Source: Limnothrix sp. CACIAM 69d (GTDB taxonomy: Bacteria; Cyanobacteriota; Cyanobacteriia; CACIAM-69d). Taken from it: a DNA stretch of 64,000 nt. Each line of letters opens with the position of its first letter. Position 1 is the stretch's first letter. The stretch is taken from assembly GCA_001913845.2 (NCBI GenBank), contig MKGP02000082.1, positions 62,001 to 126,000 of the forward strand, read 5' to 3'. The notes under the pieces are model-generated. The model ran no database searches. It saw only the letters and a list, made by a program, of their open reading frames with translations, and was not told the DNA's origin. Positions 27,834 to 36,892 of the stretch are shown here, piece after piece. The translations under genes were made by a program, and so were the position numbers.

Positions 27834-29489
27834 ATGGCTCCTTTTGCTGACGAAACCCTGCTGTTTGACCCCGCCGAGCCATTGCCCCAGGCCCTGCCCA
27901 CGGTGTTTGCCTTTCCGAACACCTATTCCGTGGGCATCACCAGCCTGGGCTATCAGGTGGTGTGGGCCATGTTGGCGGCGCGGCCGGAGCTGGCCGTGGC
28001 ACGGTTGTTTACGGATGCGCGGGAGCCATTGCCCCGATCGCCCGCCCTGGTGGGGTTTTCCATGTCCTGGGAACTGGATTACGTCAACGTGATGGCGTTG
28101 CTGGAGGATTTGGATTTGCCGCTCCATGCGGTCGATCGCACCGATGAGCACCCGATCGTGTTTGGGGGCGGGCCGGTGCTGACGGCAAATCCGGAACCCT
28201 TTGCGGCCTATTTTGACGTGGTGCTGTTGGGTGATGGGGAAATTTTGATCGATGCCCTGGTGAATGGGCTGCTGGAACAGCGCGATCGCCCCCGGGCCGA
28301 TCGATTGGAAGCCCTGGCCCAAGTGCCGGGTCTGTATGTGCCGCAACTGTACGCCGTGGAGTATCACGACCCCACGGGCCCGATCGCCGCCATTCGCCCC
28401 CTGAGTGATCGGATCCCTGCCACCGTCAGCAAGCAAACCTATCGTGGCAACGCCCTTTCGGTGTCCACGGTGGTGACTCCGCGCGCCGCCTGGGAAAACA
28501 TCTTCATGGTGGAAACGGTGCGCAGTTGCCCAGAACTATGCCGGTTTTGCCTGGCCAGCTATCTCACCTTGCCCTTTCGGACGGCAGATTTGGAAGGCTC
28601 CTTGCTGCCGGCCATCGATCGGGGACTGCAAGCCACCAACCGGATCGGCCTGCTCGGCGCTTCCGTGACCCAACATCCTGAATTTGACAGTCTGCTCGAT
28701 CGCCTGGCCGGAACCGCCTACGAACAGGTGCGGCTCAGTGTGGCTTCGGTGCGCACCAACACGGTCACGGAAAAGCTGGCCCGCGTTTTGGCCAGTCGCG
28801 ATTGCAAATCGATCACCGTAGCCGTGGAAAGCGGTTCGGAAACGGTGCGGCAAATCATCAACAAAAAGTTGGCCACCGAAGCGATCGAACAGGCCGCCGT
28901 GAACGCCAAAGCCGGCGGCCTCAGCGCCCTCAAGCTTTACGGCATGGCCGGGATTCCCGGCGAAACCCCCGACGACATTGAAGCCACCGCGGCCATGATG
29001 TTACAGCTCAAAAAAGCTGCCCCGGGTCTGAAATTAACCCTCGGTTGCAGCACCTTCGTGCCCAAAGCCCACACCCCTTTTCAGTGGTTTGGGGTGAACC
29101 GGGACGCGGAAAAGCGGTTGAAATTGCTGCAAAAGCGCCTGCGTTCCAATGGCATTGACTTCCGCCCCGAAAGCTATAACTGGTCAATCATTCAGACACT
29201 AATTTCCCGGGGCGATCGCCGGTTAACCCCCCTGTTGGAACTGGTGCGGGCCTATGGGGCGGGTGACACGGACAACCCCGATCGGGTCTCCCTGGGCAGT
29301 TACCGGCGAGCCTTCAAGGAACTGCGCGATCGCGTGCCCCCGCTGGATCATTATGTGTTTCGCAACTGGGATTTAGGGGAAGTGCTGCCCTGGGAACATC
29401 TCCATGGGCCCTTGCCCGCAGCCACCCTGAAAAAACACCGAGCAGAAGCCGTGGCCCTGATGCCCGATGCTGCCGTGGTCTCGCCGTGA
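27834..29489 (+). CDS. B12-binding-domain radical SAM protein
   Basis: 551 residues. The N-terminal 200 residues form a cobalamin-binding-like Rossmann domain (PTVFAFPNTYSVGITSLGYQ, HPIVFGGGPVLTANPEPFA, DVVLLGDGE). The radical SAM core follows, with its 4Fe-4S motif CPELCRFC (Cys at about 232, 236, 239), the GLLGASVTQHPEF segment and VAVESGSETVRQ. The C-terminal part handles substrate. Proteins of this layout act on tetrapyrroles, lipids or RNA; this one is of the type annotated only as radical SAM in cyanobacteria. Its neighbour is a chlorophyll-synthesis gene, but it is 170 bases away with no overlap. Confidence 0.82.
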   Translation: MAPFADETLLFDPAEPLPQALPTVFAFPNTYSVGITSLGYQVVWAMLAARPELAVARLFTDAREPLPRSPALVGFSMSWELDYVNVMALLEDLDLPLHAVDRTDEHPIVFGGGPVLTANPEPFAAYFDVVLLGDGEILIDALVNGLLEQRDRPRADRLEALAQVPGLYVPQLYAVEYHDPTGPIAAIRPLSDRIPATVSKQTYRGNALSVSTVVTPRAAWENIFMVETVRSCPELCRFCLASYLTLPFRTADLEGSLLPAIDRGLQATNRIGLLGASVTQHPEFDSLLDRLAGTAYEQVRLSVASVRTNTVTEKLARVLASRDCKSITVAVESGSETVRQIINKKLATEAIEQAAVNAKAGGLSALKLYGMAGIPGETPDDIEATAAMMLQLKKAAPGLKLTLGCSTFVPKAHTPFQWFGVNRDAEKRLKLLQKRLRSNGIDFRPESYNWSIIQTLISRGDRRLTPLLELVRAYGAGDTDNPDRVSLGSYRRAFKELRDRVPPLDHYVFRNWDLGEVLPWEHLHGPLPAATLKKHRAEAVALMPDAAVVSP

Positions 29490-29658
29490 TCGCCCTGGCC
29501 TGGATTTTGTTTGGACTAGCGATGAATCAGCAATGGGATCACGACTCCCTTGCTGCTTCGTTGCTGAACATTGCGGGTTGTTGATTTCCCGTTACCAGGA
29601 GCGATCGCCCATGAAACAATAAAAACCGCACGTCAATGCTCAACGCCCGCCTGTTGCC

Positions 29659-30882
29659 ATGACCCTCGCCTCATCACCCTCCGAATCCGGTCAAGCACCC
29701 CTCGGCCACAAAAAAGCTCGCGCCCTCAAGCCCGGTAGCCGTCGCCCCGCCAAGGATTTGTGCAGTGAATGCGGTCTGTGCGACACCTACTATGTGCATT
29801 ACGTCAAAGAGGCCTGCGCCTTCATTAATCAACAGATTGCCGAGCTGGAAACCCAGGCCCACGGCCGCAGCCGCAATCTGGAAGTTGAAGATGACATCTA
29901 CTTCGGCGTGCATCAGGAAATGATGGCCGCGCGCAAAACCGAGCCGATCGAGGGGGCCCAATGGACGGGCATCGTTAGCTCGATCGCGATCGCCATGCTC
30001 ACCAGCGGCAAAGTGGAAGGGGTCGTCTGTGTGCAAAACACCCCGGAAGATCGCTTCCAGCCCCAACCGGTGATCGCCACCACCCCCGAAGAAATCTTGG
30101 CCGCCCGGGTAAACAAACCCACCCTTTCGCCCAACCTCTCCGTTTTGGAACAGATTGAACAATCGGGCATGAAGCGGTTGTTGGTGATTGGGGTGGGCTG
30201 CCAAATCCAAGCCCTGCGAGCGGTTCAAGACAAACTGGGCCTCGAAAAGCTCTATGTACTCGGTACGCCCTGCGTGGACAACGTGACCCGGGCTGGCCTG
30301 CAAAAATTCCTGGACACCACCAGCCGATCGCCCGACACCGTGGTTTATTACGAGTTCATGCAGGATTTCCGAGTGCATTTCAAGCACGAAGACGGTTCCA
30401 CGGAGATGGTTCCGTTCTTTGGCCTAAAAACCGACCAATTAAAGGACGTGTTTGCCCCCTCCTGCATGACCTGTTTTGATTACGTCAACTCCCTTGCGGA
30501 CTTGGTGGTGGGCTATATGGGTGCGCCCTTTGGCTGGCAATGGTTGGTGGTGCGTAATGAAACGGGCCGCGAATTGTTAGAGATGGTGCGCGACCAAATC
30601 GAGACCCAGCCGGTGATGTCCCAAGGGGAGCGCCGGGCCGCCGTCCAAAATAGCATTCCCGCCTACGATAAGGGGGTCACGATTCCCATGTGGGCGGCTA
30701 AGTTGATGGGTTTGGTGATTGAGCGGGTGGGGCCCAAGGGGCTGGAATATGCTCGCTTCTCGATCGACTCCCACTTCACGCGCAACTATCTCTACGTGAA
30801 GCGCCACTATCCTGAGAAGCTAGCGGAGCATGTGCCGGCCTATGCCCAAAAAATTGTGGAGCAGTACCAGTTACCGGACTAG
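29659..30882 (+). CDS. bciB: Ferredoxin-dependent 3,8-divinyl (proto)chlorophyllide 8-vinyl reductase
   Basis: 407 residues, the length of the cyanobacterial Slr1923/BciB type. It belongs to the FrhB/coenzyme F420 hydrogenase beta family. The N-terminal Cys cluster CSECGLCDTYYVHYV (C35, C38, C41) plus C53 and later Cys in GTPCVDN and FAPSCMTCFDYVNSLAD bind Fe-S centres, and the rest binds a flavin. Known role: reduction of the 8-vinyl group to ethyl with reduced ferredoxin, giving monovinyl chlorophyll. The related 7-hydroxymethyl chlorophyll a reductase is the alternative, but cyanobacterial members close to this sequence are the vinyl reductase. Confidence 0.82.
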   Translation: MTLASSPSESGQAPLGHKKARALKPGSRRPAKDLCSECGLCDTYYVHYVKEACAFINQQIAELETQAHGRSRNLEVEDDIYFGVHQEMMAARKTEPIEGAQWTGIVSSIAIAMLTSGKVEGVVCVQNTPEDRFQPQPVIATTPEEILAARVNKPTLSPNLSVLEQIEQSGMKRLLVIGVGCQIQALRAVQDKLGLEKLYVLGTPCVDNVTRAGLQKFLDTTSRSPDTVVYYEFMQDFRVHFKHEDGSTEMVPFFGLKTDQLKDVFAPSCMTCFDYVNSLADLVVGYMGAPFGWQWLVVRNETGRELLEMVRDQIETQPVMSQGERRAAVQNSIPAYDKGVTIPMWAAKLMGLVIERVGPKGLEYARFSIDSHFTRNYLYVKRHYPEKLAEHVPAYAQKIVEQYQLPD

Positions 30883-30954
30883 AACCGATCGTCGGATAGT
30901 CTGAAATCCTAATCCTGATTGCACCGTGAGGCGCTCGTGAGGACAAGGGGCTTA

Positions 30955-31085
30955 GAGGATGTCTGAGAAGTACCTTTCAACAGGGGCTAAAGATCAGTTG
31001 TCGTAGGAACAAGGGGCTTAAGCCCCTTGTCTACATCGATCTCTGGGGCGTACAGAGTAGCAATTTTGGCTTTTCAGACATCCTC
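30955..31085 (-). mobile_element. 131-bp miniature element (MITE-like), copy 1
   Basis: Inverted ends GAGGATGTCTGA(G/A)AAG, central palindrome AAGGGGCTTAAGCCCCTT at 31011-31028, and direct TTA repeats on both sides (30952-30954 and 31086-31088). The right-hand TTA is, on the minus strand, the TAA stop codon of the sugar-ABC permease. It lies in the opposite orientation to the three other copies and has no coding capacity. Confidence 0.85.
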
Positions 31086-31994
31086 TTAGGGGTTGGTGGG
31101 CGCTTGGTTGGGAATCAACAGCCGCAGGGTTGAAAAGCCCAAAACCAGCAGGAACAACACTAGCCCGATCGCGCAGGCATAGCTCATTTCTAGGTTTTCA
31201 AAGGCCTGTTCATAGAGGTAATAGACCACGGTTTTAGAGCTGCTGCGGGGGCCGCCTTGGGTCATGATGAACACTTCTTCAAAGACCTTAGTGGCGGAAA
31301 TGGCGGAAATGGTGGCCACCAACAGCCAGTAGGGGCGCATCAACGGAACCGTAATATCCCAATGTTTGCGCCAACCATCGGAGCCATCAAGGGCGGCAGC
31401 TTCGTAAAGGTCGGCGGGAATGGCTTGCAGTCCGGCTAAATAAACCACCATGTAATAGCCGAGGCCTTTCCAGACCGTAACGGCCATCACGCTCCAGAGG
31501 GCCCATTGGGGACTGGTCAGCCAGGGAATGGGACGAGAAACAAGGCCAAGGCCGGTGAGCAGTTGGTTCAGCAGGCCATTTTCCGCATACATCCAATTCC
31601 AGGCAATGCCGGCCACCACGCTCGACACAATCACGGGCACATAATAGGCGGCACGAAACCAACGGATCCCCGCCAATTTTTGGTTCACCAAAATGGCCAA
31701 ACCCAAAGGGGCGATCGTCAAGATGGGGACGACGGTTAGTAGGTAGACGATCGTTTGGCCCAGGGTTTTCCAAAACAGCCGATCGCCCCACAGGCGCAGG
31801 AAGTTGGCCCCGCCCACCCAGCGCGGCGCTTCGGTCAGGTCGTAGTCATAGCGCGTGAAGCTGAGGTAAAAGGCTTGCAGGGCGGGGTAGAAGGTGGTGA
31901 TGGTCAGGACGACCAAGGCCGGCAGCAGGAATAGATAGGGCGTGAGCAGGGCCCATTGGCGATCGCTCAGGGATGTTCGGGGCAACTGGAACAT
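31086..31994 (-). CDS. Sugar ABC transporter permease (MalF/UgpA type), orphan
   Basis: 302 residues from the ATG at 31994; a TTG two codons upstream is possible. Six membrane spans and the cytoplasmic EAA loop EAAALDGSDGWRKHWDITVPLM, which docks to the ATPase. The second half carries TQGGPRSSSKTVVYYLYEQAF, typical of MalF/UgpA-like permeases for carbohydrates or polyols. The partner permease, binding protein and ATPase are not in the window, so it must pair with proteins made elsewhere. The stop codon is part of the target duplication of the adjacent miniature element. Confidence 0.88.
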   Translation of the reverse strand: MFQLPRTSLSDRQWALLTPYLFLLPALVVLTITTFYPALQAFYLSFTRYDYDLTEAPRWVGGANFLRLWGDRLFWKTLGQTIVYLLTVVPILTIAPLGLAILVNQKLAGIRWFRAAYYVPVIVSSVVAGIAWNWMYAENGLLNQLLTGLGLVSRPIPWLTSPQWALWSVMAVTVWKGLGYYMVVYLAGLQAIPADLYEAAALDGSDGWRKHWDITVPLMRPYWLLVATISAISATKVFEEVFIMTQGGPRSSSKTVVYYLYEQAFENLEMSYACAIGLVLFLLVLGFSTLRLLIPNQAPTNP

Positions 31995-32065
31995 GGGCAA
32001 GGTTCCCAGTATGTGGACTGTTGAATTGAATTGAACTTCTGACTTTTCGTTTTTACCGGCTGATT

Positions 32066-32123
32066 GCCTTTTACCTTTTACCTTTTGCTTTTTACTTTTT
32101 GCCTTTTACCCTTTGCTTGTTCA
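32066..32123. repeat. Pyrimidine-rich short tandem repeat
   Basis: About eight imperfect 7-8-base units of the form CCTTTTA or CCTTTTG fill the gap between the GT4 stop and the permease gene. No spacer structure, so not a CRISPR. Confidence 0.6.
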
Positions 32124-33269
32124 CTAACGCACCAGGGGCGATCGCTTCCGTTTCAAAATTTCCCCATAAAGGGCTTCGAGCTGGTTGAGGTTGCGATCGA
32201 GGGTGTAGCGCTCCAAAACACGCTCCCGGGCCCGCTGGCCCAGCAAGGCGGTGATTTCCTCATGTTCTGCCAGCATGGGCAGCAAGGTTCGCAATTGTCC
32301 ATAGACTTTTTGCGGATTGAGGCGAATTCCGGCTCCCTGTTCGATCGCCTCGCCATCGGCCCCCACCTCGGTTGCCAAGCAAGCAACCCCGCAAGCCATA
32401 GCCTCCAGCAACGAGAGGGACAACCCTTCCACCAACGAGGGCAGCACAAACACATCGGCGGCCCGCAAGATGTCGATCCGGCGACTTTCGTTAGCCACAT
32501 AGCCCATCCATTCCACCCCATGCTCGGGGCCATAGAACGCTTGGAGGGAGGCTTTCAGGGGGCCGCTGCCAACGATCGCCAGTTTGCAATGGCTGGGCAT
32601 TTTCGCTTTTTTCCAAGCCTTCAGCAGGGGTTCAACGTTTTTCTCTTGCGCCAAGCGGCCCACATAGACAAAGAGGCGATCGCACCCCAGTTCCCGTTTC
32701 ACTGGCGAGGGGCCGGGAGCATATTTGAGCACATCAACTCCATTGGGAATCACCGCCACTCGATCGCCCTCAACCCCCAGCTTGATCAGCATATCGCGCT
32801 GAATTTGGGAGAAGACGATCGTGCAGTCATAGCTAGCTAAAAAGGGTGCATAGAGTTGATAGGTTAGCTGTTGAGTGCCGGAGGTAAAATTACGCAGTTT
32901 TTGATCGAAAGCAGGGTGAAAGGTAGAAATTAGCGGCAATTGTAATTCATCGCAAATTTCTGGCAAAACAAAATCCAATGGCGAAAGGGTCAAGGATGCA
33001 TGGAGCAAATGGGGACGCAACCGGGTGAGAGATTGCGTCAAAACTTTGCTGGCCCCAAAGGTGGGCAACGTATAAATTTGGGATTTATAGAGATAGGGAA
33101 GCGGGACTTCTTTCACATCCCGCTGTGCTTCGTCTTCGGTTTCTTCTTCTTGGGCAAAGTGTAAAAAGCTCACCTCGTGCCCCCGATCGCGTAATGCGTT
33201 CGTGATCTCTCGGCTGTAGGTGACGTTGCCGCAAAATGGAGATCGTTTACCCAACCAAGCGACGTGCAT
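32124..33269 (-). CDS. Glycosyltransferase family 4
   Basis: 381 residues in two Rossmann domains. The N-terminal domain opens with MHVAWLGKRSPFCGNVTYSRE, the loop that contacts the acceptor. The interdomain hinge NGVDVLKYAP is followed by the donor domain with FVYVGRLAQEKNVEPLLKAW, the phosphate-binding pattern VGSGP and the E-x7-E motif in EGLSLSLLEAMACGV. It transfers a sugar from a nucleotide donor, probably in cell-envelope or exopolysaccharide synthesis. It stands alone. Confidence 0.88.
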   Translation of the reverse strand: MHVAWLGKRSPFCGNVTYSREITNALRDRGHEVSFLHFAQEEETEDEAQRDVKEVPLPYLYKSQIYTLPTFGASKVLTQSLTRLRPHLLHASLTLSPLDFVLPEICDELQLPLISTFHPAFDQKLRNFTSGTQQLTYQLYAPFLASYDCTIVFSQIQRDMLIKLGVEGDRVAVIPNGVDVLKYAPGPSPVKRELGCDRLFVYVGRLAQEKNVEPLLKAWKKAKMPSHCKLAIVGSGPLKASLQAFYGPEHGVEWMGYVANESRRIDILRAADVFVLPSLVEGLSLSLLEAMACGVACLATEVGADGEAIEQGAGIRLNPQKVYGQLRTLLPMLAEHEEITALLGQRARERVLERYTLDRNLNQLEALYGEILKRKRSPLVR

Positions 33270-33349
33270 GGAATCCGAAAACCTGAATTAGCGAAAATGA
33301 TTGGGCTAATGAATTGGTGAATTCACCCAACCAAGAGGAACTTAACAAC

Positions 33350-33527
33350 GGAAATTTAACAGCAGAGATTTAAAAACAAGAATTCAACAGCAAGAATTCA
33401 GCAACACCAATTCAACAACAAGAATTTAGCAACACAAACTCAACAACACAAACTCAACAACACAAACTCAGCAGTAGAAATTCAACAACACAAATTCAAT
33501 AACACAAATTCAGCAACAAAATGCATA
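33350..33527. repeat. 14-base tandem repeat array (AATTCAACAACACA)
   Basis: Roughly twelve imperfect units; the best preserved stretch reads AACTCAACAACACA, AACTCAGCAGTAGA, AATTCAACAACACA, AATTCAATAACACA. The 14-base period is not a multiple of three and no frame uses it. There are no distinct spacers, so it is not a CRISPR. It lies between the GT4 start and a miniature element. Confidence 0.7.
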
Positions 33528-33542
33528 CCGGGGGAGCGCTGA

Positions 33543-33672
33543 GAGGATGTCTGAAAAGCCAAAATTGCTACTCTGTACGCCCCAGTGATCGACTTAGACA
33601 AGGGGCTTAAGCCCCTTGTCCCTGCGGCTATTGGTGCTTGCCCGTGCCAAAGAATACTTTTCAAACATCCTC
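33543..33672 (+). mobile_element. 130-bp miniature element (MITE-like), copy 2
   Basis: Ends GAGGATGTCTGAAAAG and CTTTTCAAACATCCTC, core palindrome at 33600-33617, and TGA direct repeats at 33540-33542 and 33673-33675. Its right end overlaps the 3' end of the MFS gene and encodes that protein's last three residues and stop. Confidence 0.88.
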
Positions 33673-35181
33673 TGAGGTCGATCGCTGCAAACTCGTAACG
33701 GAAATATACCAGGTTGCTACGCCGCCTGCGATTGCCAAAACGGCCAACAACAGCAGCACCGCAGGCAACCCCCAATAGGCTTCGGCCACGCTGGAGAGGG
33801 CTAGGGGCAAACTGAGGGCCACGTTCACGGCGTTGTTTTGTAAGCCAAAGACTTTGCCGCGCATTTCCTCGGGGGTTTCGTGCTGGATGGTGGTTTGCAT
33901 GGGGATGCCCACGAAGGCGGCGGCGGCTCCCAGACAGACGATCGCGGTCACTGCGCCCCAAAGGTGGGTGGTGGTGCTGGCGAGGGCCACGAGGGCTGCT
34001 CCCATGCCAAAGGAACCGAAGAGGGCCGATCGGGTGTAGGGCCAGCGGCTGCCAAATTGACCCAGCAGCAAGGCTCCTACCCCCAAGCCCGCACTCCCGG
34101 CCGCCAACAGCAACCCAAATTGGGAGGCTTTGATGTCGGGGATCACTTCCGCCATCCGCACGGCCAAAACCGCCAGGGCCGCAAAGATCGAAAACAGAAT
34201 CGTGAGTTGAATCAGGGCGTTGCGGATCACGGGCCGATCGAGCAGATAGCGAAACCCATCGCGCAAATCGTCCAGGACATGGGGACGTTCGATCGTGTGG
34301 TCTTCGGGGGCTTCGCCGGTTTTCATCCACAGCAGCAGGCCGCCCGCGATCGCGTAGCTGCCGCCAATTAGCAGTTCTTGGCCCAAGTTTTCCCCCAGCC
34401 CCCAACGGGCAACCAGATGATTAGCCAGGGCCAGCAGCGGTTCCCCCACGGCAAACCCCACGATCGTGGAGGCCATCATGGTGGTGGTGTAGAGGGAGTT
34501 GGCCGACAGCAGGTGTTGCGGTGGCACGATCAGGGGAATGGTGGCTTGCTCGGCGGGGGCAAAATATTGGGTGAGGGTGGAAACGCAAAAGGTCATGGCC
34601 AACAGGGCCCCAAAGCCGATCGGGATGCCCATCACCTCCGGGCCATCGGCCGTCAGGGCCAACACCACCGGCAAGGCCAACACCAACAGCCCGCGCACCA
34701 CATTGGTGACCACCAGCACCGTTTGTTTTTGCCATCGATCGACATAAATTCCCGCCAGGGAACCAAACAGCACCGCCGGAATCGTGAAGGCGATCGTGAT
34801 GGCGGAAACCCAGCCGCTGATGGTTTGGCCGGGTTCTTGGAACCGGGCGGCCACGATTGAGATCGCCATGATCAGATAAACCTTATCTGCCAGTTGCGAA
34901 AACACCTGCCCACTCCACAGGGCCAGGAAGTTGCGATTTTTCAGCACCGGCAAGAATCCCGTTTCTTCGGGATCGGCGGGGGCGGGTTCGAGTCCTTTTT
35001 CCTTGGCCAGGCGAGCTGCCTCGATTGCTGCCTGGTCGTGGCCCGCCCCATGCAGCACCAGTTCGGCCAACTCGTCCACCTCTTCCGTGAGCCGTTTTTT
35101 CAGGGGCAACGGTTGGGGGGCCGGTTGGCTCTTGTGCAGTTCCGCTGGGGGCGTGTCGGGTTGGGACGAAGTGGGGGACAT
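33661..35181 (-). CDS. MFS transporter with 3' end supplied by a miniature element
   Basis: 506 residues from the ATG at 35181. A hydrophilic N-terminal region of about 80 residues (Pro/Gln-rich, then LTEEVDELAELVLHGAGHDQ) precedes about 12 membrane spans. The cytoplasmic loop GIYVDRWQKQTVLVVTNVVRG is a typical MFS A-like motif of the EntS/LplT drug-efflux type. The last codons (Glu-Asp-Val, TGA) lie inside the element at 33543-33672, so the original C-terminus was replaced; the core fold is complete. The substrate is unknown. It may be co-oriented with recO upstream but has its own 70-base gap. Confidence 0.87.
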   Translation of the reverse strand: MSPTSSQPDTPPAELHKSQPAPQPLPLKKRLTEEVDELAELVLHGAGHDQAAIEAARLAKEKGLEPAPADPEETGFLPVLKNRNFLALWSGQVFSQLADKVYLIMAISIVAARFQEPGQTISGWVSAITIAFTIPAVLFGSLAGIYVDRWQKQTVLVVTNVVRGLLVLALPVVLALTADGPEVMGIPIGFGALLAMTFCVSTLTQYFAPAEQATIPLIVPPQHLLSANSLYTTTMMASTIVGFAVGEPLLALANHLVARWGLGENLGQELLIGGSYAIAGGLLLWMKTGEAPEDHTIERPHVLDDLRDGFRYLLDRPVIRNALIQLTILFSIFAALAVLAVRMAEVIPDIKASQFGLLLAAGSAGLGVGALLLGQFGSRWPYTRSALFGSFGMGAALVALASTTTHLWGAVTAIVCLGAAAAFVGIPMQTTIQHETPEEMRGKVFGLQNNAVNVALSLPLALSSVAEAYWGLPAVLLLLAVLAIAGGVATWYISVTSLQRSTSEDV

Positions 35182-35255
35182 GGGCGATCGGGGAAAAGAT
35201 GGCAAGCGATGGAATCGAGTCGGCAACGGGCCCTAAACCGGTGGTTTGTGGAGAA

Positions 35256-36158
35256 TTACACCAAAGCAGGCGGGGCCAGGGCCGTGTTCAGGTAGGTTTC
35301 CAGGGATTTGGCCGATCGAATCCCCTGTCCAAAATGATATTGGGCATAGTGCCGTAACAGACGCTCCAGCCGCTGCCAATGGCGCAGGGGATCGGCCAAG
35401 GTTGCCCGATCGCCCGGCGGTGACGCTGCAAATAAATCATTCAGGCTTTGCCACTCGGTGGCCGTTAGGCGCAGGGGCGAAAATTTGACCGAGACTCCCG
35501 AGCTGGGCAGCACCTTTGTGGGTTGCCGCGCCGCCAGCCAGGCCATCGCCTCCGGATTGTCCAGGGCTGCCAGGTCGATCGCCCCGCCCGCAGCGGCACT
35601 GAACCCCACCCGCCAATGGGGATCTGTCCAATCGGGGGCGATCGGGTGTTCCGTTAAATTGCACTGGCCCAACTGCGGAGCCACCCCCGCCACCGCCAAC
35701 AGGCGACCAATCCCGGCGCAGAGGATTGGCAGCAACTGACCCAAGGCCGCCACTCGATCGCTCGGTAAAGGCAGCGCCTCCAACCCATGGAGATCCTCAT
35801 TCAGGGTCGTGAACAAGTCCGGCTGGGGATGGCCATCCAAGGCCTGGGCCAAGGCCAACTCGGCCCAATATTGAGCCGTGATTAGCTTCCCCAAGTCCCT
35901 TGTGAGACCCGCATAGGCCGTAATCGATTGAGCCTGGGCAATGCGATCGAGACTGCGCCCCCGGCCCACCAACAGCTCATTCACCACAAACAAATTGCTG
36001 CGGCCCCCAATTTTCGATTTCGGCTTGCGTGCGCCGGGGGCCACCGCCCGAATTAACCCAAATTCCAAGGTCAAAATTGTGAGCAACAGATCCGACTCCC
36101 CCAAAGGCACGCCCTTGAGGTTAATGCCCGTCGCCTGGTAGGTGCGGGAATGGTTCAT
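35256..36158 (-). CDS. recO: DNA repair protein RecO
   Basis: 300 residues. The N-terminal OB fold opens with [24 protein letters not shown] and contains [16 protein letters not shown]. The helical domain follows, with the zinc region less well kept: only scattered Cys (ILCAG, GQCNLTE). The C-terminus keeps [21 protein letters not shown]. RecO loads RecA onto SSB-coated DNA with RecR in gap repair. The ATG overlaps the deoC stop by 4 bases (36155-36158), so the two are translationally coupled, as seen in many cyanobacteria. Confidence 0.92.
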   Translation of the reverse strand: MNHSRTYQATGINLKGVPLGESDLLLTILTLEFGLIRAVAPGARKPKSKIGGRSNLFVVNELLVGRGRSLDRIAQAQSITAYAGLTRDLGKLITAQYWAELALAQALDGHPQPDLFTTLNEDLHGLEALPLPSDRVAALGQLLPILCAGIGRLLAVAGVAPQLGQCNLTEHPIAPDWTDPHWRVGFSAAAGGAIDLAALDNPEAMAWLAARQPTKVLPSSGVSVKFSPLRLTATEWQSLNDLFAASPPGDRATLADPLRHWQRLERLLRHYAQYHFGQGIRSAKSLETYLNTALAPPALV

Positions 36159-36892
36159 GCGGTGGGCGGCTCCTCCGTTTCAGCAGCCCAACCGGCCGCG
36201 CGATCGCGCCGCAAGAAGTCCACCCCGCGTGATGTGCCCAAACGGGTGGCCCCGGCTTCAATTAGGGCGATCGCCTGATCCGTGTTGTGGATGCCGCCGG
36301 CCGCCTTAATCCCAATCCGGCCCCGGGTCCAATCCTTCAGCAACCGCACATCCTCGATCGACACGCCCCCATTCCAGCCCGTGTGGGTTTTCAGGAATGC
36401 TGCCCCCGCATCCATGGCAATTTCCACCGCCAATTGGCGCTCTGCCGCCTCCAGCAGCGACCACTCCAAAATTACCTTCACCAACGCGCTGGCGCTGGCC
36501 ATTTCTACAATTTCTGCAATTTCCCGATGCACCGCATCGGCTGCACCGGCCTTCAGCCAACCCAAATTCAGCATTACCTCCAACTCCCGTGCCCCCTGCT
36601 CCAAGGCTTCTTCTGCCTCCGTGCATTTGGTTTGGGTGGTGGTGGCTCCGGATGGAAACCCGATCGGGCAAATCACCACCGGTCGCCGATTGTGCAATAA
36701 GGACACCGCCTGGCGCACGTGGGTGGGCATCACACAAACGCCTGCAAAACCGAAGCGATCGGCCTCTGCGCACCACTGCTCCACATGCTGCGGCCCCGCC
36801 GCCGGGTGCAACAGCGCATGGTCAATGTATTGAGCCAGGTCAATGGTTTCAGCCAGACGCTGATTCGTCTGTTCGTCAAAAGCGAGGGTCAT
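36155..36892 (-). CDS. deoC: Deoxyribose-phosphate aldolase
   Basis: 245 residues, TIM barrel. The Schiff-base lysine is Lys168 in FLKTHTGW, and the second catalytic lysine is Lys196 in [23 protein letters not shown] (75-89) and [13 protein letters not shown] fit the phosphate-binding side. It cleaves 2-deoxyribose 5-phosphate to acetaldehyde and glyceraldehyde 3-phosphate, recycling deoxynucleosides. It is first in a coupled pair with recO. The promoter must lie in the 36.9-37.0 kb spacer. Confidence 0.93.
   Translation of the reverse strand: MTLAFDEQTNQRLAETIDLAQYIDHALLHPAAGPQHVEQWCAEADRFGFAGVCVMPTHVRQAVSLLHNRRPVVICPIGFPSGATTTQTKCTEAEEALEQGARELEVMLNLGWLKAGAADAVHREIAEIVEMASASALVKVILEWSLLEAAERQLAVEIAMDAGAAFLKTHTGWNGGVSIEDVRLLKDWTRGRIGIKAAGGIHNTDQAIALIEAGATRLGTSRGVDFLRRDRAAGWAAETEEPPTA

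Noticed and set aside
33350..33527. CRISPR array
   Set aside because: Short 14-base units run head to tail without distinct spacers, and no cas genes are seen.
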